From positions 45,800-109,799 of the forward strand of contig JACCGJ010000335.1 in assembly GCA_013407085.1 (NCBI GenBank): a stretch of 64,000 nucleotides of DNA, read 5' to 3'. A program made the position numbers and the translations under genes. The DNA comes from Atriophallophorus winterbourni (lineage: Eukaryota > Platyhelminthes > Trematoda > Plagiorchiida > Microphallidae). The notes below the pieces were generated by a model that was given only the letters and a program-made list of their open reading frames with translations, was not told where the DNA came from and did not search any database. The stretch's first letter is position 1. Each line of letters starts with the position of its first letter. This document shows positions 1-11,572 of this stretch, piece after piece.

Positions 1-330
1 CATTTGTAGACACAATTCTATAGATCAGAATTATATCTCGTCGTATCCTCCTTTGAGTAAAGTCGCAATCTTTTGTGTACGCAACATTGCCCTGTGATAA
101 TTTTTTTTAAAGAGAGCAATATCTTTTCGCAGCCAAGGAGCCCAGACTTCGACCGCATACTTCAGAATAGGGCGAAGGTAGATGTTCATTATCCTTGGTA
201 ACTTAACCAGCGAGAATCTACCAAAATTTTCTTCGAAAGATAATTAACAATCTACTTGCCTGTCAATATATATTCGTGGCATTAACGTTAACATTTATAT
301 ATGTTTCAGATACAGAGCCAAAAGAATTGT
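1..330 (-). mobile_element. CR1-like LINE, RT C-terminal fragment (copy A)
   Basis: Homologous to 27945-28320 and to the end of the long LINE at 53.6-54.06 kb. Read on the minus strand it gives the region after the RT active site: a YRRASRLLGI-type segment, a leucine-rich stretch and an RPILKY/VWA-like motif. It lies in AK7 intron 6 in the same orientation as the gene and is shared by both duplicates, so it predates the duplication. It is degenerate, with stops and frameshifts. Confidence 0.7.
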
Positions 331-898
331 ACCTCACTTCACACTCTTTCTCCAATAATCAGTGCGAACAACAAGAAAACAAGTGTAAATTTAACATGCA
401 GTGAACAAAACAACTAATCATTTTTTCGAATAAGCAAACGCCATCATCACCAAGTTGTTTGTACTCAGTAGGCAGGAAAGTATGAATGGGTTCTACGTAA
501 CTGTAGATAAGATGAGAATAACATGAGATCCTAACAGTTAAAGCCACCAGTGAGAGTGTCCTTGTCCTAGTACACGAGAATGGAATGTGGCTTTTAGTAG
601 GCGTTTACTTCAAAGCTTCCGCCACGTGGAAACAGGTTAAATGCAACTATTACATTGATTGCGTTTGACAGCTAATATTGAGTTAAGTTATATTAGCATG
701 CCACTAATGGGAAGACATTGGTCTATGGTGGTTTTTACTCACATTCTTCAGGCATCATTCACTAAATGAACGGGTACTTATTATCGAAAATGAAAACCAG
801 TATTTCACATTTTCCGATTCAGTATCTAAGGCACCTCTATGAACCTAGCGGTTGTTGCTTATGATCAAGTTTGGTGTACAGTGTGAAAACTTGCATAC

Positions 899-3800
899 CT
901 GGCAAGATCATTGATATGGATAGTGGGCACGACATTTTCCCCATCCCCGGGAACATCAATGAACGGTGCATTGTGCCAGGCTTTCTTTAACAAGAAAGAG
1001 AATATGATAAAGCCTTTCTGGATATATAAAGGCCAACGTAGTATTAAAACATCGTTGATTCAAGCTATTTACATATAACTGAGTCACACATGTAAGGTGA
1101 AATGCGGGTAAATTCGACAGCTGTTCGAATGGTGGTTGAGCTAACATGTTAAATTGTGGAAGCTAATATTAAAAAATAGGAACAAATTTATCGTAAAAAT
1201 TTTCGGTTTTGCTTTTGAGGTTTCATAGTATAAGTGAAATGTGATAAATGTGACTCATTGCTTCGACCTCACGGGTTTCACTATCAACTACAATGATAAA
1301 ATGTTTTCCAGCACAGAAACCACGTATGTCGCAACGCATATACAGTTCTAGATCAAGCAATCTCTTACTGGGTTGCGGTAGTCCGATGGCTTAAGAGTGC
1401 GCTGTTCACTCGGAGGTTCGTGATGTGCCCTTTGGGGAATATGTGCTTAGCTCTGATTCCCCCAACACACGCAGGTGTATAGTTGGTGGCTAAAATAATC
1501 GGATAAATACACGTGACATGGTAAAGCCATTTCCAGTGGGTGGCTTATCCCCTTTTCGCGTCAATGAAAGTGAGGTTAAACTCTGGCTCCATGAATCCCA
1601 ATGAATTGACAAGGATTTAAAAAATAGTTTACTGCCATATCCTCTCATACGCTTAAACCACTCAACGAAATTTTTACTGATACATCGTATTTAATAGCAT
1701 TAATTAAGGTTAGCACTAACGGTATGGTAAAAGTGTCATGTTTCACCATAGTCGATGAACCGATAAGTGCACATAGGAATTTTATATCATTTTTGACCTT
1801 GACAACTAAATTTTAGTTACCAGCGTCACCCTGGTTGAAGTTCCTCCGATCCGACTTCGCAAAGTGCACTTTCACTGAAGTGAACGGCTTGAATTCGCAT
1901 TCAATAGGTGGATTATTATGCTCGGCGAGGAAAGCTTGTTATGAAAGCGGCAGTCGTGTTGATGTCATCCCGCTCGCTTACCAACATTGATTGAACACGT
2001 GTGGTAATCGAGGAATAGGCAACTCATGCCATCGCTTGGAACGACACCAACGAAGGCCGTTATCTAAGCGAATTGCACATTGCAAACAGGAATTCATGCT
2101 CAAAACTTCTGTTATCTCCGCTGAAGTAGCAGATCAAAAAGCGCAACTATTTTGCGTGTACTTTTTGCAGATTCTTAGTCACATTTAATCATTGTGAAAA
2201 TGCGAGAATCAAACGTTATTAACACTATCAATTAGCATGCTTAAAGCTAGTTGCATTAGTAAGTTAGGGAAGCGTTAGTATTATATGCACACGTTATTCA
2301 CAAGTATTTCATTAGTTGAAAATAAACTTACTTTGAAAAATGGATGCAGCAAATTTTGTTCCTCACCGTATGTTATTCCAGTGACCACGACGTACGTCAA
2401 TAACTTATATTTATCCTAAGGCTATTTTATACCGGGAATCGCAACAAGTCTTACTGTCCTGCCGTAGTAAATTGTGGTTTTCTCGGCTTCCAAATGGGCT
2501 TTGAAATTCGGATGTGCTTTGCGTCTGACATAGTCCTCGTCTGCGAACGGAAGTTCTGGATCATCCTTTTATCGTATTAATTAGGATTAAGGGGTGAAAT
2601 TTACCTCATCTGGAAGCAATGACCTTGCCCATGTTAAAACACTTGATATTAGGATAAAGATTTTCTGTTTGGGAAGGTTTTCGATGTTGTCATGCAACCG
2701 CTCCAGCATCCACATGGCTTCCTCAATTTGAGATGCATCATCTTTTATATTGTAAATGATGTAATCACATGTGATCAATTGGTTATATAGATCTTTCCTC
2801 TTTTCACTCTGAATAGAAATGGAATATAATGAGTGGGGTTTCAAATGGAGTCATATAACCTGCATATATTATGAAATAAATTCTTTTATAAAAAACCGTT
2901 TTTGATACTTCATCTTCCAAGATGCGCGCGGAATTTAAATCCATTCACTATAAGACACAAATGATTAAAAAAAACATTTTTTTGTTGATGAGATTATATA
3001 GATGATGAATAACTACGATTATGAAATTACTGTAAAATCAAATATGTTTACTTTTAAAAATAACGCAAGTCACAAATTGTCAACCAAAGTTCTGATCGCA
3101 TATTCGATTATACAATACAAGTATATACAACACTGAGACCAGAGGATTTGGATTTTAGTCACTCTATTAAAAGGTTTTCGAACCTCAAACTGGGTAATCC
3201 AACACCGTTTATTTCCGCATGGAAAACATCGTTTGTTTTGTGAACAAATACAATGCACAAAAAACCTAAGAGAAAACATCCTTGTTTGAAGCTTCGGAAG
3301 GTTTCAGAAGCTCCTAAGATGCAATGTTAGAGCGGATTGAATCTTCTGCACCAGAGTGGAAAGACCAAGGTTTTGAATATATTTGGAGAGCAGCATGAAA
3401 CTTAAGAAATTTGCTTAACACAGATCCACATCATAAGCAGGTGTAAAATGAATACCAGCATCATTTGGGAAAATAAATACAAAAGCCTTGCACCCTGTCA
3501 AATTGGTGAAACCATAATGACTATACGCTTCGTGCTAAAAGAACCGAAGGCAAGATAATAAATAAAAAAATCCTTTTCGGAATGCCTAGAAGTCTGTTGC
3601 ATATCGTTAGTATGTATTTGAAACAATAATAGGCGCGGGATATTACCTTGCATGATGCCACTTGTAATGAAAACAGTCATTAACACGACATCAGTGTTAG
3701 CTTAAACTTTATCCGCTGGAAAATCTGATGTGGCATTCAGATCAATAGCTCACATATTTGGGCGGCTCCTTCACGACTGACCCAACACATAATGCAACGC

Positions 3801-6800
3801 AAAGGCCAGTTCAATCAGGAACACTAAATGCTTGATCACGATCAGGCAAAAGGTGAACGGTTATCCAAGCCGTAAGAAGTGGGACTACAATCGTGAAAAT
3901 TGGGGTTTGAGTATCACCAAGGGCAGAGGATATGCACCGCTAATGAGCTTAAATAAGAGCGAAACTAGAGTACAGTTCTTTGTCGGGATCAAATTTGTGA
4001 ATATTCCGAGTAGTCACAAGCACCTAAAGCCGAACAGAGAGGAATGAAATCATGTATCTTCTCAGTTAAACGATATCGCGCACGCGTTCCAAGTAATACT
4101 CCGAGGTTCACTTTAGAGAAAGCTTCAAATAAATTTAACAATACTTCATCAGCCCTGCAGCAATCGTTTAGCGCATTCGGTCAGGTGTCAAGCGGTTGTT
4201 ATGTAACGCACGATATTTGCTTGCGAAAAATGCGACTTTGTGGCTAAAGGGCTAGTATGTAAAGCTTGAAACACAGTTTTTTTTATTAAAATTTTTTCAC
4301 AGCATACAGAAGTGAGGCTTATATTCTTGTGATATTTTATCTTCACGGTTACCGGTTTCACAAAGTTGTTTCAAAACGTAGTCTCCTCATTCGAAAGAGA
4401 CTATTCAATCCAAACTGATTTAATAAATAAAATGTATGTAAAAATGTTCAGAAAAAACAAAAGCAGGTTAATAAGAAAGAAGTGATCCATGCCACTTGGA
4501 AATACGGATTCCACACAGTTTAGGCTGGCGTAATTGTTCAGCTTTGAGTCTAATACTTAAAAGCCATGTGAGTTACATGATTTGAGATCTGTGCTGGCAA
4601 TGAGCAACTTAAAGTGAAGAAGTAGGGAAACAAACTAAGCAATTAGTAGCGTTGTATGTACTGATATAAAAGTAAAAATCTACCATTAGCATATTTTACT
4701 ATAGCTACGTTATAATCTGAACACTAACGTTGTTGTGTAAATAAGTTTATAAGTTTTGGAGCATTGTGGGCTACTTTAATCATATCATCCTTTGTAAGCA
4801 TTACGGTTTCCATTTACAAATTATTAAACACTATAACACAAATCGTATTAATAATGCTTGTATACAGTTTTGAATTGAAATTTCTTGGAATTATCCTTAA
4901 TCACAAACAGTTATCTATCTAACCATGATACAGGTACAATTGCTATCCACTATACCACGTGTACTTGCTGATCGTAAAAATATATGGTAAACTTTTCAAA
5001 GCAATAAATTTCAAATCTACTCACTGTTACTCAGATAGCAACAATTTCTTTGAAGATGCCTCAACCCTTAAGGTTTTAAAATCAGTTTTTTATATATAAA
5101 GTAACGGTTTCTTCGTGGAAAATTTACGCTCAGATATGCTGAAAAATAACCATTTCAATACAATGGCCAGTTTTACAAATTGTTACAGCGCTACCTAAGG
5201 TTTTGATTTGATTTTCGACTCAGATTATTATCATATCGTGAAAAAATCTAATCTGGTTAAAACCTTGTGGATTTCATTACATTTTGTGCAATTATAGATT
5301 CATCAATGATATTGAAGTACAAGTTGCCAATGAGATGTTTTTTCGACAAACATGTTTTCATTACATCAGTTGACATGAGAGAATTTGAAATCACTCTTCC
5401 TAAAATATCTAAAATGACAGAAGTGGCATATTCAGGCTCCGCTAGAACTACATGATATTCACCGGATGGCAAGGATTAGCGACACCATACTTGCCACTTG
5501 CGAGTGCGTATACCGGTACATGTAAACAATTCTACTATTTTATTTATCATATATAGATAAGGTTCAATATGTGATATGCTTTTATTACAGCATGATACCA
5601 CAACTACAACAACAACAACAACATTGTGTAGCAACTCTATCTTCTCAGATGTCTTAAGTTAACTAAGTTTTTCGAATTCGAAAATACGCCCCGTTAAACA
5701 GTTGAGACACTTGTTTCATTGTTATTGTTGAGTAGTTGAGATTAATAAAAATACTATGCAACAGTAATTTTTGCGAAACTTCACTTTGTTATAGTTACAT
5801 TGACTTGCCAATGAAATACGAAATTCATATTATGGGAAAATTTACAGTTCGTAAACCACTTTCACTAATTATGAAACATTACACCAGTTCACACGTGGCC
5901 CCTTCCAATAGTAAGTACATTTATGGATATGTAAACATTGGATTACTTTTGCAGGTGGTGTAAGTTTATCTGGATAAATTGACTTCTTTGGCGACCATGT
6001 TAAAAGCGCAAAAATAAACCGATAAATTTATCAAGCAATAATTCTGTTTGTTTGGGGTCAGACAATCGTTTTTCGAAGTTTTAGATCCTGATCTTTTCCA
6101 GTTATGGCATTTCCATCAGAGCATTTTATTCTACAGAAAACATTATATCAAGGTTTAAAAGAGACACTGTTTGACGCATAAGTTTATTCAATGAATAATA
6201 CGATCATTTAGGTTCAGGCTGGGAATTATTTTTCAGATTATTGAACATATTCTGACATTTCACTCAGCAAATTGTAAGTCTTTGCAAGATGATTGTCCAC
6301 TATCAATGCAACTTTTATAAACGTGAAGAATTTCAAATTTTTTATTTGTGGTATGCTTTTTTGAAGGTGATTTTGCTATGCGTGTTGTTCAAAACGATAA
6401 GGGTTATTGAATCTGCAATCAACTCACACACGAAATGCATTTACTCAGTTAAAATAATGAAAACCAACTACACATTTTATAAGTTACTTATCCGTATAAA
6501 TGTCGAGTGCTACACGTAATAGCCAAAAATGTAAAAGTTCAGAGAGTTCGTATGTATGGAATTGTACCCATTTCACATGTTTCCATTTAGCACTTTTCTT
6601 TATCATCTCGTTGGAGCTTTATCACTAACTTCCCCGGGACGATGAATCCACCAAACCAGGGAATCTCCAAGGAGACAAACAGAGCGGCTAACCATTGTTT
6701 ACTAAATTGACAGAACTTCAATTCTTATTTCAACGACACATCATCTTGCGGCAATGCATATCATGAGTTGACCACTGTAGTGAACAACGTGAATGGCGCT

Positions 6801-8650
6801 GAAAGTCGCAACGTTCTTCGCTATTGCAAATTCAGGCTGTGACCACGAGTTCTTCCATCTTTTGTGACTGAGAAGAACTCTTTTAAGGTCAACCAGTAAC
6901 ATCGCAGAATAATTTGGTGGGTAACGAGGAGATCAAAGCATCTACGTGTATGCTCCATTGGACACCGTTTCGAGAAGATCCTAATAATTGAGAAACTTTT
7001 ACTATTTTCGTTTATATCCGCTGAACTTGCTAGAAAATAGCTTTTTTTCTTTTGATAATGGGTAGCAGGCTTGCAGTCCATATCCAAAAAGAGGTTCGAT
7101 ATGCGAGCCATAGATTATCTGGAACATATCCGGAGTAAGCACTGAATTAGATCGCCACACTGCTAATAAAATCCAATTAGCGGCATGTGCTTTACTAGGG
7201 GTTTCCGCGTTTGTCTTTAACGAGTTTGACACAAGTACTCTCAGATCTCTCTCACATTGCACAGACGTGATAGAAATACCGTCAGTTAAGTACGCACTCA
7301 TCATCTAACCAGATCATATGTGCACACTTTGTTGGATTTATTGAAAGTTGCCAGCGTTTGGACCAGTCTTGAAACTGATTTTATTTCCTCTGCAAGACTT
7401 CCCTGTCCTAACTCGAACCAGCCGAGCCCCACAACTTCAGGCCATAAGCAAAAAGCAAACAGTTTCCATCTAATACAGCGGGTATATCATTGTCAAACAC
7501 ATTGATGAGGAATGGTCCGAAAACTGATGTGGCCAGGGTAGCTTTGGATCGAATTCTATTTTTCCTCCACATGGTTATTTTAACCGCTGACAAAATCTTT
7601 AATCCACTTTTGTACATAACCAGTGACGCTGACCGCCTCAAGCTTGGATAGTAAACGGTTATGTGGAATGTGATCAAAATTCTTTGCTGAAACAAACGAA
7701 TATAAAATCCATTGGAGTCGCAACATCCACCGCGGTGGCCGAAATTTCCCACGCCATAAAAAAGGTACGTATTACATAACAAACCATTGATAGATCGATG
7801 CTGCTCTTGTGCGAACTGGCCCGATGAATGAAGGAAGGCCTCAAATTGATTCTTAACCATTTTCTCTAGCACCTTTCCGATCACCGAAGTAATAGTGACA
7901 GATCTATATTTAACGGCAGACTTGAGTCTCCACCTTTAAACATTGGATTGATGACACCACATTTCTAGTCCTACAGACAGCATTACATCGGTAGTATGCA
8001 CCGAATGCACAAAGGTAAAGTCAAAATAGCATTAATAATCTTCAGCATGGCAGGGTACCAAGCCAACGATAAATGACACATTATTTTTCAACAAATCAAT
8101 GCGATCATAAATTTTTAAAAGCACTGAGCATAAATATCTGGGGAATTCACCGAATATATATGAATTATCTTACAAGCTGGAAATAAATCTCGATTTATCC
8201 AAAACATATTGGCGACTAACTCTTTCTAAGTTCAAAAAGAGTCACAACTGTGATTTAAAAACAGAAATAATTTCTATCTCGAATGAATTTCATTATGCAT
8301 ATAAATGTTTCAGATAAAACGACATCAACAGATTTTAACGCGTTTAAATGTATTACCTTGAAGACATCTTCCAGAAATGCAGGTTTCATGGAAGAATCAG
8401 CACTGAGTGACCCGAAAACCTTGTACCTCGTGCCAATTTTATTTTGAAGTAACTCATCTTCAGCTTCCTCCATTTGTTCACTATCATCTTTGGGAACTGC
8501 GCTTCCAATAAGTGTTTCAGAGAGTTTCTTATAAAACGTCAGCATTCAAATAACTTTACTAACCTTACTGATATGATAATTATCATATTGATCAACATTA
8601 GCAATGAAAATGCGATCTCTTATTGGATTATCTGCAGATAATGGATTCAT
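899..8650 (-). CDS. AK7: Adenylate kinase 7 homologue, copy A, exons 1-6 (partial)
   Basis: AK7 is a ciliary/flagellar adenylate kinase with an N-terminal SDR/epimerase-like domain, a kinase domain and a C-terminal Dpy-30 motif. Only the N-terminal domain is seen here. Exons, 5' to 3': 8564-8650 (ATG at 8650-8648), 8357-8527, 2605-2808, 2455-2565, 2332-2403 and 899-984 (ends in phase 2). All introns are GT-AG; introns 1, 3 and 4 are 36, 39 and 51 bp, and intron 2 is about 5.5 kb and TE-filled. The joined frame is open for 731 bp. Diagnostic stretches in order are RDRIFIANVDQYDNY, CDYIIYNIKDD, SSVLTWARS, DEDYVRRKAHPNF, GITYGEEQNLLHPFFK and DGENVVPTIHINDLA, each with a clear AK7 counterpart at the right spacing. 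Later exons, including the kinase domain, would lie left of the window. Confidence 0.92.
985..2331. other. AK7 intron 5, copy A
   Basis: No coding region is recognised. It holds the tRNA-like SINE remnant at 1379-1438. The remainder is AT-rich intron, closely matched in copy B (28925-30255) with scattered substitutions and small indels. Confidence 0.7.
1379..1438 (+). repeat. tRNA-like SINE remnant (copy A)
   Basis: Contains an A-box-like TGGCTTAAGAG, an anticodon-like TTC in CTGTTCACTC and a GGAGGTTCG segment, the layout of a tRNA-derived SINE head. The B box is degenerate. In copy B (about 29308-29359) 8 bp covering the anticodon-loop position are missing. Family and activity are unknown. 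Confidence 0.35.
3450..3462 (+). other. Empty target site of the copy-B hammerhead element
   Basis: A single copy of GAATACCAGCATC sits at the place where copy B has the 13-bp sequence GAATACCAACGTC on both sides of a 458-bp insert (31621-31633 and 32092-32104). This is the pre-insertion allele of the locus. Confidence 0.88.
4011..7873. other. Segment present only in copy A
   Basis: Copy B jumps from the equivalent of 4010 to that of 7874 (junction at about 32635-32655). The segment holds AT-rich intron sequence, a CAA-rich microsatellite near 5601 and the 3' half of a minus-strand LINE RT. Because copy B keeps only the upstream part of that LINE, a deletion in B is simpler than an insertion in A. 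Confidence 0.8.
5601..5623 (+). repeat. CAA-type microsatellite
   Basis: Runs of ACAACTACAACAACAACAAC near 5601. A short trinucleotide repeat with no coding context. Confidence 0.7.
6800..8100 (-). mobile_element. CR1-like LINE RT remnant
   Basis: On the minus strand, about 7884-7408 encodes an RT segment starting KVLEKMVKNQFEAFL and containing a decayed active-site region (LLFAYGLK where an ADD motif is expected). 7304-7110 encodes the thumb region (ERDLRVLVSNSLK, a YGSHIEPLFGYGLQACYP-like stretch). Several frameshifts and stops are present. Only its upstream part, about 7874-8100, is kept in copy B. Confidence 0.75.
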
Positions 8651-8849
8651 TATAATTATAATTTTTCAAATGTGTACATGTGTTTTCATGACAACGACCT
8701 TCTTTTGGGTTAACTTCAAGTACAAGTTATCACAAGTTATTAGAAGTCAATTAATAACTGAAACGAGATTGATAAACTCATCCATATACTTTCATTCTTA
8801 TTTATGAAAGTTTAAATTATTTGGCGAATACATTTTTGTGATGAAAATT

Positions 8850-9158
8850 TGTAGTGGATACTGAGGCTGCGTGGGTTCCAGTTATATCCACATACAATTT
8901 CGACTCCGAAACAACCACTGAAGAAGGAAGCATGCAAGTGGACAAAAGTATATTGTTATTATTAAGTGAGTTGATTATGTACAACACGTATTCAACAGAT
9001 GAACATCGTTCACTGAGTTAACTAGCAGAAAATCGGTGAAATGTGAGCGATAACGATAAAGGGAAATCGAGAAATCAATATGACGTAATCGGCAATCGAA
9101 AAGAAACGCTAATGTCTGAGTTAACAAATTAAGATGATACAAAATATAAGACTGTACA
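8850..9158 (-). mobile_element. CsRn1-like Gypsy 3' LTR (copy A)
   Basis: On the minus strand it begins TGTACAGTC and ends CCACTACA, giving TG...CA termini and about 309 bp. It directly follows the integrase C-terminal coding region (9890 down to 9187). A second, opposite-strand copy begins at 63735. The LTR ends about 200 bp upstream of the AK7 start codon in the same transcriptional direction and could supply promoter or enhancer sequence (inference). Confidence 0.78.
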
Positions 9159-9186
9159 AATGACTATAGAATTCCCTTACGACTAA

Positions 9187-9906
9187 AACGTTTTTGTCCG
9201 TGGGGGTCGGGTATTTTGAGACACGAAGGTAATGGTGGTTTATCAGGGTAATCAGGGGTATGGTTGGTTTCTAGTGAAGCGCATGAAGAATCGCGTTTGT
9301 CTCGGTTTGACTTCTGTGGAGTAATTTTTCAGGTATTTGGTTTCGCTTCCGATGTTGGTTTTATGTTAGCGACTTTTAAACAAAAGTTAATGACGGTTTC
9401 TTTTGATCCATTCCGGTCTATAACGAAATGGGATGCTTGCTGAGCACTTGTACGGACCAGTGTATGGAAGTTGAAGTGATCCGCGTACATGATCAGCACG
9501 CACAAACACAAGTCACAGGTAGAGATGTCGGCTGGGATGTAGAACGGTTGAGCGTGTTGGCGAGTTGGGATAGCTCGTAATGATTTCATAATGCTGTGAA
9601 GGCGAATGACATATTGTGGAGCTGGAAGATCTTATGATGAATGGGAAGATGTCAGGAATTCGTCAGGTTGGTTGAATGTACTCCCGTACACCATCTCAGT
9701 AGCTGAGCAACCCAGATCGTCTTTCACGGTGGTACTAATACCAAGAAGCACCAATGGCATTGACTCGGACCAACGTTTTGAATTCCCGTGACTCATGATC
9801 GCGGCTTTGATTTGCCGGTGAAATCTTTCAACTGATTTATTTGAAGAAGGATGGTAGGCTGTAGTCTGTATGTGCTTCGTACCGATTGTTCTATTGAATC
9901 CCCGAA
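9187..9906 (-). pseudogene. CsRn1-like Gypsy integrase, C-terminal half (copy A)
   Basis: Minus-strand translation shows the end of the integrase core, with YHPSSN and the catalytic glutamate in VERFHRQIKAAIMSHG, then a DLGCSATEMVYG-type segment. About 9589-9329 gives the domain with FIP-DISTCDLCLCV and the FVIDRNGSKETV-like end typical of CsRn1/Boudicca elements. The 5' half lies at 13661-13960; the ORF is split by the Gypsy element at 9907-13660. Frameshifts occur near 9600. Confidence 0.78.
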
Positions 9907-10127
9907 TGTTAGGAGGGCACGCTCTGTTGTATAGACAATGAACGAACTATCGATTAATCGACCAATCAAGATCGATGGTGAGTTCCAATTGTGATTTTTG
10001 CTCACTGTGATATTCACACATGTGCTCACTTGTGATACTCTTTGCATTCGGTGAATAGACGTGTTGAGTGACGGTTGTGTTATCTCTGACCACACGGCAG
10101 GGCCAACAATAGTACAGCACAGACATA
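9907..10127 (+). repeat. Gypsy 5' LTR (copy A)
   Basis: Begins TGTTAGGAGGGC and ends near AGACATA. Pairs with 13437-13660. A TGGCGACGTGG stretch at about 10134-10144 is in the position of a tRNA primer-binding site; the tRNA is not assigned. Confidence 0.85.
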
Positions 10128-10155
10128 AATACTTGGCGACGTGGTGTTTCCAATC

Positions 10156-10740
10156 ATGTCCGCTGAATCCGAAGTGTTTGTTTTACAAAAGTTGCTCGAA
10201 CCACTACTCTAGATAAAAGAAGCAAATTCTTCTGCGAATGACCCCAAATCTCCATCTATCGAATCTCTCATGTCATCCATAATGGAATTTCACTTCGTCT
10301 AGGAAAATAATGTGATTTTCGACACGTGGTTCCGGCGTTATGAAGATATATTCCGAATAGACCTCAAGGACCTGGGAGATTACTGCAAAGTTCGAATGCT
10401 GTTGCGTAAATTAGGTGCACCGGAATTAGACAAATATTGCAATTTAACTCTTCCTCAGAACCCACGTGACCGTCCATTCGAAGAGATAACCGAATCGCTC
10501 AAGCAATGTTTTGGTGATCAATCATCTTTATTCAGTATTCGTTACCGCTGTCTTAATTTCGTCATGAATGAAACAACTGATTTTGTGACACATATCGGAG
10601 ATGTTAATAGAGAGTGTGAACGCTTCAAATTGCGCTCACTGACTGACGATCAATTTAAATTTCTCATTTTTATCAGCAGTCTGCGATGCTCGCAGATGGC
10701 CTTGGATATTGTTGGAAGACTAGGCAAAGTTGACTTTGAA
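10156..10740 (+). pseudogene. Gypsy gag remnant (copy A)
   Basis: ATG at 10156 follows the LTR/PBS region. Two in-frame stops occur, near 10210 and 10299, after which the frame is open through 10740. The WFRRYEDIFRID...DYCKVRMLLRKLG region is a typical Gypsy capsid-like segment. The capsid sequence runs straight into an RT-leading KRPVPYA motif, with no CCHC zinc knuckle and no aspartic protease DSG motif between them. This suggests an internal deletion. Confidence 0.8.
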
Positions 10741-10745
10741 GCCGA

Positions 10746-11545
10746 ATGCGAACTCCACGTTTTGACCAAACGCCCTGTACCGTACGCTCTTTTGGGAAGC
10801 GTCAACAAAAACTTGTCAGACTGCAAGCTGCCGGAGTAATCAGACCCGTCAACTACTCAGCATGGGCAGCACCAATTGTGATTGTCAAAAAACCGAATGA
10901 TAGTCTGAGAGTTTGTGCAGATTATTCGACTGGTCTCAATGCATCCTTGGCAGATCATCAATACCCACTACCTTTCCCTGAGGATCTCTTCGCCAGATTA
11001 AATGGTGGTCAGCGTTTTGCAAACTGGTCCTATAGGAAGCTTATCTTCAGATTGAGGTCACTGGAGAATCAAGAGAGCTATTAACCATCAACACTCACCA
11101 TGGGCTCTTCGAGTACCAACGCTTGCCGTTTGGTGTCAAGACTGCACCTGCTATCTTCCAACAGATCATGGATACCGTGCTCCAAGGTTTACCCTATGCT
11201 GCTGCCTATCTCGACGATATAATTATATAAATGTAGATGAACTACATGATCGTATAAAGGAAGTTCTCAAACGCGTAAACAAATATGGCTTCCGTTTACA
11301 GGGCCCAAAAATGTGAATTTTTCATGGAGTCTATTAGATATCTCCGATTTATCATTAATCATCATGGTCGACCCTCGGACCCATCAAACATTGATGCAAT
11401 TCAGAATATGCCAACTCCACATGATACCCAAACATTGCGATCATTCATCGGGTTGGTCAGCCACTATGGCGAATTTTCAACATCAATGCACAAATTACGC
11501 GGCCCTCTCAATAATCTACTGAAGAAGGATGTTCCTTGGATATAG
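10746..11545 (+). pseudogene. Gypsy reverse transcriptase, frameshifted (copy A)
   Basis: Shows [20 protein letters not shown] and [12 protein letters not shown], then after a frameshift FEYQRLPFGVKTAPAIFQQ and the catalytic YLDDI at about 11208-11222. A stop follows, then the thumb/connection segment (KCEFFMESIRYL, TQTLRSFIGLVSHY). At least three frame disruptions are present, so it is inactive as written. Confidence 0.85.
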
Positions 11546-11572
11546 TCAGAAGAGACCCAACAAGCTTTCGAG

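Larger units (their letters stand above)
2809..8356. other. AK7 intron 2, copy A
   Basis: A long intron. 2809-4010 is shared with copy B and shows no gene. 4011-7873 is absent from B. 6800-8100 is LINE-derived. The short open frames across it have no recognisable domains. Confidence 0.7.

Noticed and set aside
6289..6519. 76-codon open frame in AK7 intron 2
   Set aside because: AT-rich, no domain, no splice logic, and absent from copy B; chance ORF.
9329..9589. Open frame as a possible host gene
   Set aside because: Its sequence is the C-terminal end of a CsRn1-like integrase.
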